Of a stretch of 64,000 bases of DNA, positions 43,557 to 52,828 are shown piece after piece (within the stretch, counting starts at the first letter, position 1; every line of letters begins with the position of its first letter). The position numbers and the translations under genes were made by a program. Source of the stretch: Sarcina ventriculi (GTDB taxonomy: Bacteria > Bacillota > Clostridia > Clostridiales > Clostridiaceae); NCBI RefSeq assembly GCF_900456775.1, contig NZ_UAUL01000001.1, positions 186,001-250,000 of the forward strand, in the 5' to 3' direction. The notes below the pieces were generated by a model. It made no database searches. It was given only the letters and a program-made list of their open reading frames with translations, and was not told where the DNA came from.

Positions 43557-45140
43557 TTAATCTTTCATTGTAAAAAATCTTTTTATAGCTTGCCAAATAG
43601 ATTTTTTCTTTGTTTTTTCACTATCTTGTTCTTTAATTTCTTCTTTTTCTTCAGTTTCGTTACCATCATCTATATTTTCTAAACTTTCGCTATAGCCACT
43701 TTCTTTATTTATCTCTATTATATTTTCCTCTATAGCAGAATTTTCTTCATTCTGCATAACTTCTTCTAAGTTTTCTGTATCTTTTATTGTTTCACTTTCT
43801 CTATATTCTATATCTAAACTATTACCTTCTTTATTTACCATTTCTTCTATTTCATTTTTTTCTTCTTGTTCTTTATTTTGTAACTTTTCTATATCTTTTA
43901 GTAATTTTTCAGTTTCGTTTTCTTTCTCTATCAATTCTATATCGTCACCCAAATATTTTTTTATTAATTCACCATTTTTTCCATTATAATTTATATCATT
44001 TATATTTCCGCCTCTTCCACCTATTCCTTCAACAATATTTATATTACCTACTTTTACTTTAACCTTTCCATTAGAATTTACTATACTACCGCTATTCCCA
44101 CCATTAAATCCTCTTATAACTTTTCCGTCTATAAAACTTCCAGAATCTCCTCCACTTCCTAAAATAACATTTATATTATCACCCATTGTAATACTTGATA
44201 CTACAGTTATTTCTTTTTCTGTTAACGAAATTACATTTCCTGCATTCCCCCCTTTTACCATACTAAATTCATATTTATCTTGAGTATTACCACCATTTCC
44301 GGCTTTTAAAATAGTATTATTATCTATATTAATTGTTCCATCTCCCATACATATAGCACATCCACCATTTCCACAAACTCCACTACTATAATTCCCTATA
44401 CAACAACCACCATCACCAGCATTTATTTCTAACAGTCCATTTCCTTTTTTCTCAATTATCCCACTATTTTTAATATATATACCATTACCACCTTCATCTG
44501 CTGTTCTATCCTCAGATATGCTTTCAACGTCCTTTCCACTTTCTCCGCTTATCTTTACATTAATATCATCTAATATTATAATAGATGATACATCTTGCAC
44601 ATCTTTATTATAAAATCCTATGCCGCATCCACTACCTAATATGTTTTCATTTTTATATCTATAATCACTTTTACCACTTATAATCTCAACAAAACCTTGT
44701 CCAGAAAATATAAGATTTCCAGCTCCCTCTGTATAAAAACTACTTCCAACAGTAGGTATTCCACATCCTCCACTTAATTTTAAAAAGCCATCTTCCTTCC
44801 CTTTAATTTCTAAGGTTTGATTATTAGTTACACATATTGAAATATTTCCTCCACTGCTTATACTGTTTGTTCCAGAAAATACTAAATAATTTTTATAATC
44901 ATGCTTTTCTCCAGATGCAAAATTTATTGCTATATCCTCTTTAGAATCTAATACTAAATCATTTATGTTTACTACTAAATCTGAATTTCTTTTCTTAATA
45001 AATATCTTAAAATTACATATTTCACCATTACTAGTTAATGTAATTTCATTAATATTTTCATTGATTATTATAGTTTTGTTATATAAATCATCACACACAC
45101 ACGTGCTTAAATTTATTACATCACCATTTTTTATACTCAT
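43557..45140 (-). CDS. Glycine-rich beta-solenoid-like protein with acidic tail
   Basis: A 527-residue protein in three parts. Residues 1-375 are rich in Gly, Ser, Asn and beta-branched residues, with 11 Cys and many short turns (SGGCGIP, GSGCGIGF, DGGCCIGNY, GNGGCAICMGDG), reminiscent of pectate-lyase-like or carbohydrate-binding solenoids of clostridia. Residues about 385-505 are Glu/Lys-rich and presumably helical. The end (KKKSIWQAIKRFFTMKD) is a basic amphipathic helix. No signal peptide. AGGAGG before ATG. It converges on the Cys-rich pair and diverges from the gene at 45267. Likely a spore-surface structural protein, by context only. Confidence 0.7.
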   Translation of the reverse strand: MSIKNGDVINLSTCVCDDLYNKTIIINENINEITLTSNGEICNFKIFIKKRNSDLVVNINDLVLDSKEDIAINFASGEKHDYKNYLVFSGTNSISSGGNISICVTNNQTLEIKGKEDGFLKLSGGCGIPTVGSSFYTEGAGNLIFSGQGFVEIISGKSDYRYKNENILGSGCGIGFYNKDVQDVSSIIILDDINVKISGESGKDVESISEDRTADEGGNGIYIKNSGIIEKKGNGLLEINAGDGGCCIGNYSSGVCGNGGCAICMGDGTINIDNNTILKAGNGGNTQDKYEFSMVKGGNAGNVISLTEKEITVVSSITMGDNINVILGSGGDSGSFIDGKVIRGFNGGNSGSIVNSNGKVKVKVGNINIVEGIGGRGGNINDINYNGKNGELIKKYLGDDIELIEKENETEKLLKDIEKLQNKEQEEKNEIEEMVNKEGNSLDIEYRESETIKDTENLEEVMQNEENSAIEENIIEINKESGYSESLENIDDGNETEEKEEIKEQDSEKTKKKSIWQAIKRFFTMKD

Positions 45141-45211
45141 AAATTCCTCCTAATTTGCTAGTTGTATAATTAATCATATGATGCAATTTGTATTTCATAT
45201 TCAAAAAGTAC

Positions 45212-45238
45212 ACATTTATTTTTTTTAAACATAATATA
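45212..45238 (+). promoter_or_regulatory. Sigma-K-type promoter of the 258-residue protein gene
   Basis: AC (45212-45213), 16 bases and CATAATATA (45230-45238), again the full AC-N16-CATANNNTA pattern, 28 bases before the ATG. Confidence 0.65.
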
Positions 45239-45266
45239 AATGATAATAATTTTTAAGGGAAGAGTT

Positions 45267-46043
45267 ATGATTAATATAAAGAAAGAAATATTTTTAAAGC
45301 CAAACTCCTTAAACAAAGATAAGGAAATAGAATTTTGTATTTTGGATTGTTCTGTTAATAATAAAAAATGTGATGTATACACCGATACAGAATATATAAA
45401 AATAAAAAACAAAGATATCATTCTAACTGATTTAATTATAAAAAATACCTTAAACACTAAATTAACAAATGTTAAATTTAAAATCTGTAATACTGACTTT
45501 TTTAAATTTATTCCTTCATCACTAAGGAACACCTATACAAGAGAGGTCTATACATCTCAAAATATAACTTGTAATATATTTTATTTAGGTACTTTACAAC
45601 CTAATGAAGTATTAAATCTTAAATTTAATATGTTATTTAATCTAGATTCTTTAAATTCTTCATCTAACAATTCCTTAAAATTTTTAAATGAATTAGATGC
45701 AGAATTAAAAAATATGAAACTTACAATAGATCAAGCAGTGCTAAGAGTAGTTACAAGACCTAAAGAAGATAAAATTGAAATTGAAAATATAGGATCTAAA
45801 GAATTAAAAAACATAGTTTATAACTATGAGATTCCTGAAGGTTATATAATTGATACTAAATCTATTAAATACAATCTTAATGGAGCTTTATGTAATATTT
45901 TCTTTAAAACTATAAAGAATAATATTGTTTTTAAATTTAGCAATATACCAGGAAATACTTATGATAATAAAAAAATTATTATTTCTTTAAAGCATATTGA
46001 TATAAATACACTTCTAGGTCCATCATCCATGATTCTTAATTAA
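45267..46043 (+). CDS. Signal-less beta-rich protein, DUF11-like layout
   Basis: A 258-residue protein; the start at ATG 45267 (MINIKKEIFLKP) follows AAGGGAAGAG, and an earlier in-frame ATG at 45240 overlaps the promoter. Six Cys in the first 220 residues. Two beta-sandwich-like halves: the first has DLIIKNTLNTKLTNVKFKICNT...LGTLQPNEVLNLKF, the second has DKIEIENIGSKELKNIVYNYEIPEGYIID. This is the 'conserved repeat' pattern (DUF11-like) found in clostridial surface and coat proteins. No signal peptide. Divergent from the solenoid gene, with its own sigma-K-type promoter. Confidence 0.7.
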   Translation: MINIKKEIFLKPNSLNKDKEIEFCILDCSVNNKKCDVYTDTEYIKIKNKDIILTDLIIKNTLNTKLTNVKFKICNTDFFKFIPSSLRNTYTREVYTSQNITCNIFYLGTLQPNEVLNLKFNMLFNLDSLNSSSNNSLKFLNELDAELKNMKLTIDQAVLRVVTRPKEDKIEIENIGSKELKNIVYNYEIPEGYIIDTKSIKYNLNGALCNIFFKTIKNNIVFKFSNIPGNTYDNKKIIISLKHIDINTLLGPSSMILN

Positions 46044-46063
46044 TAAAATTTATTAATAATTTA

Positions 46064-46089
46064 ATAGCCACCTTAAAATTGGTGGCTAT
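46064..46089. terminator. Bidirectional terminator
   Basis: ATAGCCACC pairs exactly with GGTGGCTAT (8-base loop), between convergent genes; T-tails are weak. Confidence 0.65.
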
Positions 46090-46121
46090 CCTACTTTAAC
46101 TTATTTATTTCTTTTAATAAT

Positions 46122-47951
46122 TTATGAAATTTTTTCAAACTGACTATTATAAAGTTCTGAATAAAAACCACCTTTAGATAAAAGATCTTCATGATTTCCA
46201 CTTTCTATAATGTCCCCATCTTTCATTACAAGAATTAAATCCGCATTTCTTATAGTAGATAACCTGTGCGCTATAACAAAAGATGTTCTTCCTACTGTTA
46301 ATTTATCCATAGCTCTTTGAATGAGTTCCTCAGTACGAGTATCGACAGAGCTTGTAGCTTCATCTAGTATAAGAAGAGGTGCTTTTTCTACCATTGCCCT
46401 TGCAATTGTTATAAGTTGTTTTTGTCCTGTTGAAAGATTGACTTTATCATTTAAAACAGTATCATACCCCATCGGAAGTGATTCTATAAAGTGGTGAATT
46501 CCAACTGCTTTGCAAGCATTTATTACTTCATCATCACTTATCCCCTCTTTGCTATATACTATATTCTCTTTTACACTGCCCTCAAATAGCCAAGTATCTT
46601 GTAAAACCATACAAAAAAAATCATGCACATTTTCTCTTGTCAATTTTTTTGTGCTAATTCCATCTATCTTTATTTCCCCACTATTAACCTCATAAAACCT
46701 CATAAGAAGATTTACTATAGTTGTTTTTCCAGCACCAGTTGGTCCAACTATTGCTATTTTTTGACCTGGTGATACATGAACTGAAAAATCATTTATTATA
46801 ATTTTTTCAGGAGTATATCCAAATTTCACATTTTTAAACTCTACATCACCTTTTGAACTTGTCAAAATCTCAGTTTTATAACTCTCATCTTCAAGTTCTG
46901 TCTCATCTAAAAATTCAAATACTCTCTCACTTGCCGCTGCTGTTGACTGCATATTAGTAAACGCCTGTGCTATTTGAGATAATGGTCTTGTAAACAATCT
47001 TACATATATCATAAATGCTACAATAACACCAAAGGTAATTTTATTATCAAGAGCCATCGTTCCACCTACAACACACACAGTTACGTAAGCAAAATTCCCT
47101 ATAAACCCCATTAAAGGCATCATAAGTCCAGACAAAAATTGAGATTTCCAAGCACTTCCATATAACTTCTCATTTATTTTATCAAAAGTTTTTTTTGCTT
47201 TTTCCTCACCATTATAAACTTTTACAATAACATGCCCACTATAAATTTCCTCTATATGTCCATTTATCTTTCCTAAATATTTTTGTTGTCTCAAAAAATA
47301 TTTTTGCGATTTTGAAATAATTAGTATCATAAATAAAAAACCTATTATTGTTGCAATAACAGCAGAAAAAGTCATAATTAAATTAGTTTTTAACATCATA
47401 AATAAAGATCCTAAAAATAATGTGACCTCACTAACTAATACACCAATACTTTGATTCATGGTTTGTCCTATAGTGTCAACATCATTTGTCACCCTACTTA
47501 AAACATCTCCGTAACTCGTTGAATCAAAGTACTTAAGAGGCAATCTGTTTATCTTTTCTGAAATATCAGTCCTTAAACTTTTTGAAAGCCTCTGTGTTAC
47601 TGTTGCCATTATAAATCCTTGAATATAATTAAACACAAAACCTAAGCCATAAAGTACAGAAAGAAAAACTGCTATTTTCTGAACTTTTTCTAAATCAATT
47701 CCACTTATTAATCCATCTGTTATTAAATCTGTTATCTGACTTAACTTATTAGGCCCTACTATAGTAAAAATAGTACCTATAATTGCAAAAATAAAGGCAA
47801 CTATTATTTGAGGTATACAGAATTTACAATACAAAATTAATTTTTTCCAGCTCTTTAAGAAGTTTTCTGGTTTTTCAAAATTATTAATGCCTCTTTTCGA
47901 AGGACCACCTACCATTTTGTGATTTCTTCCCTTAAAAATCTCATTACTCAT
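46122..47951 (-). CDS. ABC exporter subunit (multidrug type), second half
   Basis: A 609-residue half-transporter: six membrane helices (about 45-330), then an ATPase with Walker A GPTGAGKTTIVNL, a variant signature NLSTGQKQLITIARAM, Walker B LLILDEATSSVDTRTEE and the switch His in VIAHRLSTI. It pairs with the product of the gene directly upstream (47944) as a heterodimeric exporter of drugs, lipids or peptides, as is common in Firmicutes. I choose ATG 47951, 9 bases after AGGAGG and overlapping the upstream stop by 8 bases (ATGAGTAA), rather than the in-frame TTG at 47957. Confidence 0.92.
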   Translation of the reverse strand: MSNEIFKGRNHKMVGGPSKRGINNFEKPENFLKSWKKLILYCKFCIPQIIVAFIFAIIGTIFTIVGPNKLSQITDLITDGLISGIDLEKVQKIAVFLSVLYGLGFVFNYIQGFIMATVTQRLSKSLRTDISEKINRLPLKYFDSTSYGDVLSRVTNDVDTIGQTMNQSIGVLVSEVTLFLGSLFMMLKTNLIMTFSAVIATIIGFLFMILIISKSQKYFLRQQKYLGKINGHIEEIYSGHVIVKVYNGEEKAKKTFDKINEKLYGSAWKSQFLSGLMMPLMGFIGNFAYVTVCVVGGTMALDNKITFGVIVAFMIYVRLFTRPLSQIAQAFTNMQSTAAASERVFEFLDETELEDESYKTEILTSSKGDVEFKNVKFGYTPEKIIINDFSVHVSPGQKIAIVGPTGAGKTTIVNLLMRFYEVNSGEIKIDGISTKKLTRENVHDFFCMVLQDTWLFEGSVKENIVYSKEGISDDEVINACKAVGIHHFIESLPMGYDTVLNDKVNLSTGQKQLITIARAMVEKAPLLILDEATSSVDTRTEELIQRAMDKLTVGRTSFVIAHRLSTIRNADLILVMKDGDIIESGNHEDLLSKGGFYSELYNSQFEKIS

Positions 47952-49707
47952 CCTCAAGCTCCTCCTTAGACAATTGCGAATACGCTATTTCTCTATACAC
48001 TTTACATGTCTTTAAAAGTTCTTTATGGGTACCCATTCCAACTATTTCTCCATCATCTAAAACAATTATTTTATCAGCATTTTTAATGGTTCCAATTCTT
48101 TGTGCAACAATTATATTAGTTGCATCTACTGTTTGTTTTTTAAGCTCTAAACGAAGATTTCTATCTGTCTTATAATCAAGAGCTGAAAACGAATCATCAA
48201 ATATATAAATCTCAGGATTTTTATAAATAGCTCTTGCAATATTAAGCCTTTGCTTCTGCCCGCCAGATACATTAGTTCCACCTTCTGCAATATTCCCATT
48301 GTAAGTATTTTTCATATTTTCAATGAAATCTGTCCCCTGAGCAACACTTATAGATTTTTTCACTTTTTCTAAAATTTCATCACCAGTTTCATCTATTCCA
48401 TAAGCTACATTAGATAAGACTGTCCCACTAAACAAAATAGCTCTTTGTGGCACATAACCTAATTTATTATTAAGATCTTTTTTACTATATTCTTTAACAT
48501 TTATTCCATCAACTAAAACTTCCCCACTCGTTGCATCATAAAGTCTTGGGATAAGGTTTATAAGAGTACTTTTCCCACTCCCTGTCGAACCAATAAAAGC
48601 AACAATTTCACCTTTGTGCGCTGTAAAGCTTATGTTTTTTAAAGCATACTCTTTAGCATCTTTATATTTAAAGCTAACATTTTTAAATTCGATTTCACCT
48701 CTTAATGAAATATCTGAAACATCTTTTTGTCCATCTAATATACTAAGTTTTGTATCTAATACCTCATTAATTCGTTTTGCACAAACTGTAGCTCTTGGAA
48801 GTATTATAAAAATAATTGTTAACATCATAAATGCCATAACAACTTGTACTGCATAAGCTGAAAAAACTACCATATCACTAAATAAAGATAATTTATCTTG
48901 CATGCTTGCTCTTTGTATTAAATAAGCTCCAATCCAATAGACAGCAAGATTTAAGCCATTCATAACAAGTCCCATGCTAGGATTCATAATTGCCATTATC
49001 CTATTTGCAAAAAGATTATTAGATGTTAAATCATTGTTAGCATTTTCAAATTTTTTCTCTTGATAACTTTCTGCATTATATGCCCTTATTACTCTAAGTC
49101 CTGTTAAATTTTCACGTGTGATATTATTTAAATTATCTGTTAAACCTTGAATTTTTTTGAATTTTGGAATTGCAAAAGTTATGATAATAATATTTATAAC
49201 TAAAAGAAATATAACTGCTCCCGCTGTTGTTGTTGTCCACTGCCAATTTTTATCTGATATTTTTATAATTGCCCAAATTGCCAGAATTGGAGCTTTAATA
49301 ATGACTTGAAGTCCCATAGCTATAAACATTTGAATTTGAGTTATATCGTTTGTTGAACGAGTAATTAAACTTGCTGTAGAAAAATTATTAATTTCATCCA
49401 TAGAAAAGGATTCTACTTTATTAAAAACTTTACTACGAATCCTCATAGAAAAAGCTGCTGCAACTTTTGATGCAAAAAAGGCTACAATAGCACAAGAAAT
49501 TAAACTTCCAAACGCACATAGCATCATGTGCCCTCCTGATGTCAAAATATCCTCCATAGTACTACCTTCTAGTTGTACAAGCGTTGTAATTTCAGACATA
49601 TAGTCTGGAAGCTTTAAATCAAGCCATACTTGAACTAATATAAATATTACACTAAAAAATACAAATAACCATTCCTTAGATTTTAAATATTTAAATATTT
49701 TTAGCAA
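47944..49707 (-). CDS. ABC exporter subunit (multidrug type), first half
   Basis: A 587-residue half-transporter beginning MLKIFKYLKSKEWLFVF, with DYMSEITTLVQ typical of this clade. Six membrane helices, then Walker A GSTGSGKSTLINLIPRLYD, signature NVSGGQKQRLNIARAIY and Walker B IYIFDDSFSALDYKTD. Asp stands where the catalytic Glu normally follows Walker B (FDDS), so this is the degenerate ATP site of the heterodimer. Starts at TTG 49707, 10 bases after AGGAGG. It overlaps the next gene by 8 bases. Confidence 0.92.
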   Translation of the reverse strand: MLKIFKYLKSKEWLFVFFSVIFILVQVWLDLKLPDYMSEITTLVQLEGSTMEDILTSGGHMMLCAFGSLISCAIVAFFASKVAAAFSMRIRSKVFNKVESFSMDEINNFSTASLITRSTNDITQIQMFIAMGLQVIIKAPILAIWAIIKISDKNWQWTTTTAGAVIFLLVINIIIITFAIPKFKKIQGLTDNLNNITRENLTGLRVIRAYNAESYQEKKFENANNDLTSNNLFANRIMAIMNPSMGLVMNGLNLAVYWIGAYLIQRASMQDKLSLFSDMVVFSAYAVQVVMAFMMLTIIFIILPRATVCAKRINEVLDTKLSILDGQKDVSDISLRGEIEFKNVSFKYKDAKEYALKNISFTAHKGEIVAFIGSTGSGKSTLINLIPRLYDATSGEVLVDGINVKEYSKKDLNNKLGYVPQRAILFSGTVLSNVAYGIDETGDEILEKVKKSISVAQGTDFIENMKNTYNGNIAEGGTNVSGGQKQRLNIARAIYKNPEIYIFDDSFSALDYKTDRNLRLELKKQTVDATNIIVAQRIGTIKNADKIIVLDDGEIVGMGTHKELLKTCKVYREIAYSQLSKEELEDE

Positions 49708-49743
49708 AAGTGTTAATCCTCCTATATCTTTTTAATTTAAAAT

Positions 49744-49767
49744 AAAGCCGCCAAAATTGGCGACTTT
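49744..49767 (-). terminator. Terminator after the helicase gene
   Basis: AAAGCCGCC and GGCGACTTT form a 9-bp stem with one mismatch and loop AAAATT; on the minus strand TTTATTTT follows. Confidence 0.75.
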
Positions 49768-49895
49768 AAAATTTAAGCTACAGATTATATATATTTAAAA
49801 TCAGTTTTATTTTATGACAGTTATTTATCTCTAAAAAAATTACTATCTACAAATTACAAACATTATTTAAGATTAATAAATTCTATAATTATTTT

Positions 49896-52772
49896 TTATT
49901 TTAATTCATTATATATTCTAGTGGCTACTTTATTTCTTAATTTTAAATGTACAGTTATTGGTTTTTCTCCTTCATGATAAACAGTATCTACCATTCCCAT
50001 ATAAATATATGGCTCAATTATTCCATCAATTTGCCTGTGTTTTCTAACAAATAAGTGCATATTTATGTTTTTTTCAACATTATTTATAAGCTTTTGACCA
50101 ATTTCCGATTCTAAAGTTGTTGAACTTGAACTTTGCCAAACAAAAATATCTCTTCCTATAAATTCATTTTCATGATTTATACTCTCTTTTATTCCTTCTT
50201 CTTTTTCCATCCCTACAAACATGTACCAATCATTGCCATTAGTCTTTAAACCACCCATGCCATATCCACCAAATTTTTTAGTAGCATTAGACATTCTAAC
50301 AACATCATCTCTTGTATATCTACTATAAAGTTTCAAAAATGGCATACCATAGTTTTTCCTTCCAAACTCTCTTTCATAAGCTAATAACCCATAATTTATA
50401 CAATCATTTATATACACCTTAAACTTCTCATCCTGTACAACTTCTTTAATTTCAGATGCCAAAATTATTTTATCCCCATAATCTTCTATGAAATTAAAAT
50501 TACTTTCCTTTTTACTATGATAATCTCCTCTTAAACACTCTATTGTATAATTAAAAGTTTTATCATCTATAAAATCTATATACTTTTCTATATCATTTTT
50601 AAGTTGATTTCTTGTAGATACACCATTTTTTATAAGATATCTTAAAATTAAAAATTCAAAAGGTCTTTTCAATGGTAACTTCCCTGTTATATCTTTTAAA
50701 ACAAATTTAAATTTTTCATTTTTTAGTAACTTTGTATCTTCAAAATTTTTTTCTACCTTTTCTAAAAATCCAAGATAACTCTTACTAGGAACAGCGCCTA
50801 TAAATTTCAAAGGATTAGGTGCTCCTTCAAACAAAAAATAATCAGCTAAAAAATTCACAACTTTTCCACCATTAATCTTTTTAAATTCATTATACTCTTC
50901 TTTTAAATACTTCATATTATTAAAGTTTTCACTATTTATCTGAGAAAGTATTCTTTCCTTAGCTATTTCATCCATTTCAATATTTGTGCACCCTGCTATA
51001 TTAGAAAAGTTGCTTTTTATAGAAGCCTTTAAACTTTCCTTGTCATAATACTTTGCACCATTTAAAGCTATAGCAATTTGAAATGCTTTATTATAATTAC
51101 CTATGAAATCTAACACAGTTAAGAATTCTTTTTCTTTGTACTTTCTAAGACCTCTACCTAATTGTTGTATAAAAATTATAGATGATTGAGTTGGTCTTAA
51201 CATTAAAATTAAATTTATAGATGGAATATCAATACCCTCATTAAATAAATCTACAGTAAAAATAACTTCTAATCCATTATTATCATCTTCTAATTTTTTA
51301 ATTTCATCTTGCCTTTTATTAACTGAATCACCCCCTGTTAATGCTATACTTTTTATACCTCTTTTATTAAATTGATTGGCCATAAACTTTGCATGTTCAA
51401 CACTTGCGCAAAATCCAACAGCCTTTCTCTTATATCCATCAAAGCCATAAAAATTCATTTTTTCTATTATAAAATCTACTCTTTCATTAATTTCAAGAAG
51501 TTTTGAAAGCCTTTGTATATCATTAATATCTATCCCTGTGTAATCTATCAAATCTATATCAGTTATCCCAAAATAGTGGAATGGAACTACTAATTTCTTT
51601 TCTAAAGCTTCATTCAATCTAACTTCTAAAGAAATATTATTATCAAAAATGGAAAATATATCTTTTCCTTCTGTCCTCTCAGGGGTTGCTGTAATTCCTA
51701 ATAAAAATTTAGGCTTAAAGTAATCTATAACTTTCTTATAAGTTTCTGAAGCACTATGATGGGCTTCATCTATAACTATATAATCAAATTCATCTTCTTT
51801 AAAATCATTGTAATAAGTTGACATACTTTGAATAGTGGCAAAAAGATATTCTTTTCCATTTTCTTTTATATTTCCTGTAAATAACCCAAATTCTTTATGT
51901 GGCATTATTTTTTTATAATCTAAAATAGCTTTTCTTAAAATATCCTCTCTATGTACAATAAAAAGCATTTTTCTAGGATTAAATTCCTGCACATCAAATG
52001 CTGACATATACGTTTTTCCCGTACCCGTCGCTGCTATAACAAGACTTTTATTCCCTCCATGCTCTCTTAATCTTCTTAAATTCTCTAAAGCTTCCTTCTG
52101 CATAACATTAGGTGTTATCTTTTCATATTTTAATAAAAGTTTTTTTGTACTCTCCTCTATATTAGTCTTTTTTATATCCTTTAAAAAAGTATCATAATCA
52201 TTTATAAAATTATCATTGACTTCATAGCATTCATTATAAAGTTTATAATAAGCATCCATTACATCCTTTGAAAATCCATAATCTTTTTTGCTTATTATTT
52301 TTACATTCCATTCTTCATTACTCTTTAAAGCACTTTGAGTTAGGTTAGATGAACCAATATATATTTTATAATCTTTTTCATATTCAAATATGTAAGCCTT
52401 GGTATGAAAACCTCTTAATTTCTCATCAGTAACAAATATTCTTAAATCTATATTATTAAACTCCTTTAACTTTTTTAAAGCACCAACTTGCGTAAAATTT
52501 AAATAAGTTGAAGTTATTATTGTACCCTTAATGTTGTTTTCTGCTAAATTTTTTAAGTCATCTAAAATTAATTGTAATCCTGAAAAATTAATAAAAGCTA
52601 CACTAAAATAAAAGCCCTTGCAAGTTTTAAAAGCTTCTTTTAATTCTAATAAAAAGTTTTCACCTTCACCATTTGTTATAAGCTTATGTTCTAAAAAATC
52701 CTCACTATGCTCCCGTACCTCTTCTTCTATATTATCTAACCTTGTTAAATCTAACTCTGTTTGTATATACAT
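49896..52772 (-). CDS. PLD nuclease-helicase-DUF3427 protein
   Basis: A 958-residue multidomain protein. An N-terminal phospholipase-D-type nuclease module (about 30-200) has the HxK motif GFHTKAYIFE followed by GSSNLTQSALKSNEEW. A superfamily 2 helicase core follows: Walker A AATGTGKTYMSAFD (about 250), DEAH box VIDEAHHSASETY, GITATPERTEG, and helicase C with TVDLFNEGIDIPSINL and FIQQLGRGLRKY. The C-terminal 330 residues match DUF3427 by layout. Such proteins are likely nucleic-acid remodelling or restriction-like enzymes and turn up in defence islands, but here no defence partner is adjacent. Monocistronic. AGGAAA-type ribosome site. Confidence 0.88.
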   Translation of the reverse strand: MYIQTELDLTRLDNIEEEVREHSEDFLEHKLITNGEGENFLLELKEAFKTCKGFYFSVAFINFSGLQLILDDLKNLAENNIKGTIITSTYLNFTQVGALKKLKEFNNIDLRIFVTDEKLRGFHTKAYIFEYEKDYKIYIGSSNLTQSALKSNEEWNVKIISKKDYGFSKDVMDAYYKLYNECYEVNDNFINDYDTFLKDIKKTNIEESTKKLLLKYEKITPNVMQKEALENLRRLREHGGNKSLVIAATGTGKTYMSAFDVQEFNPRKMLFIVHREDILRKAILDYKKIMPHKEFGLFTGNIKENGKEYLFATIQSMSTYYNDFKEDEFDYIVIDEAHHSASETYKKVIDYFKPKFLLGITATPERTEGKDIFSIFDNNISLEVRLNEALEKKLVVPFHYFGITDIDLIDYTGIDINDIQRLSKLLEINERVDFIIEKMNFYGFDGYKRKAVGFCASVEHAKFMANQFNKRGIKSIALTGGDSVNKRQDEIKKLEDDNNGLEVIFTVDLFNEGIDIPSINLILMLRPTQSSIIFIQQLGRGLRKYKEKEFLTVLDFIGNYNKAFQIAIALNGAKYYDKESLKASIKSNFSNIAGCTNIEMDEIAKERILSQINSENFNNMKYLKEEYNEFKKINGGKVVNFLADYFLFEGAPNPLKFIGAVPSKSYLGFLEKVEKNFEDTKLLKNEKFKFVLKDITGKLPLKRPFEFLILRYLIKNGVSTRNQLKNDIEKYIDFIDDKTFNYTIECLRGDYHSKKESNFNFIEDYGDKIILASEIKEVVQDEKFKVYINDCINYGLLAYEREFGRKNYGMPFLKLYSRYTRDDVVRMSNATKKFGGYGMGGLKTNGNDWYMFVGMEKEEGIKESINHENEFIGRDIFVWQSSSSTTLESEIGQKLINNVEKNINMHLFVRKHRQIDGIIEPYIYMGMVDTVYHEGEKPITVHLKLRNKVATRIYNELK

Positions 52773-52828
52773 AAAATTTCCTTTCTACTTTAATTTACCC
52801 TACAAATTATTTGATTAAGTTTTATAAA

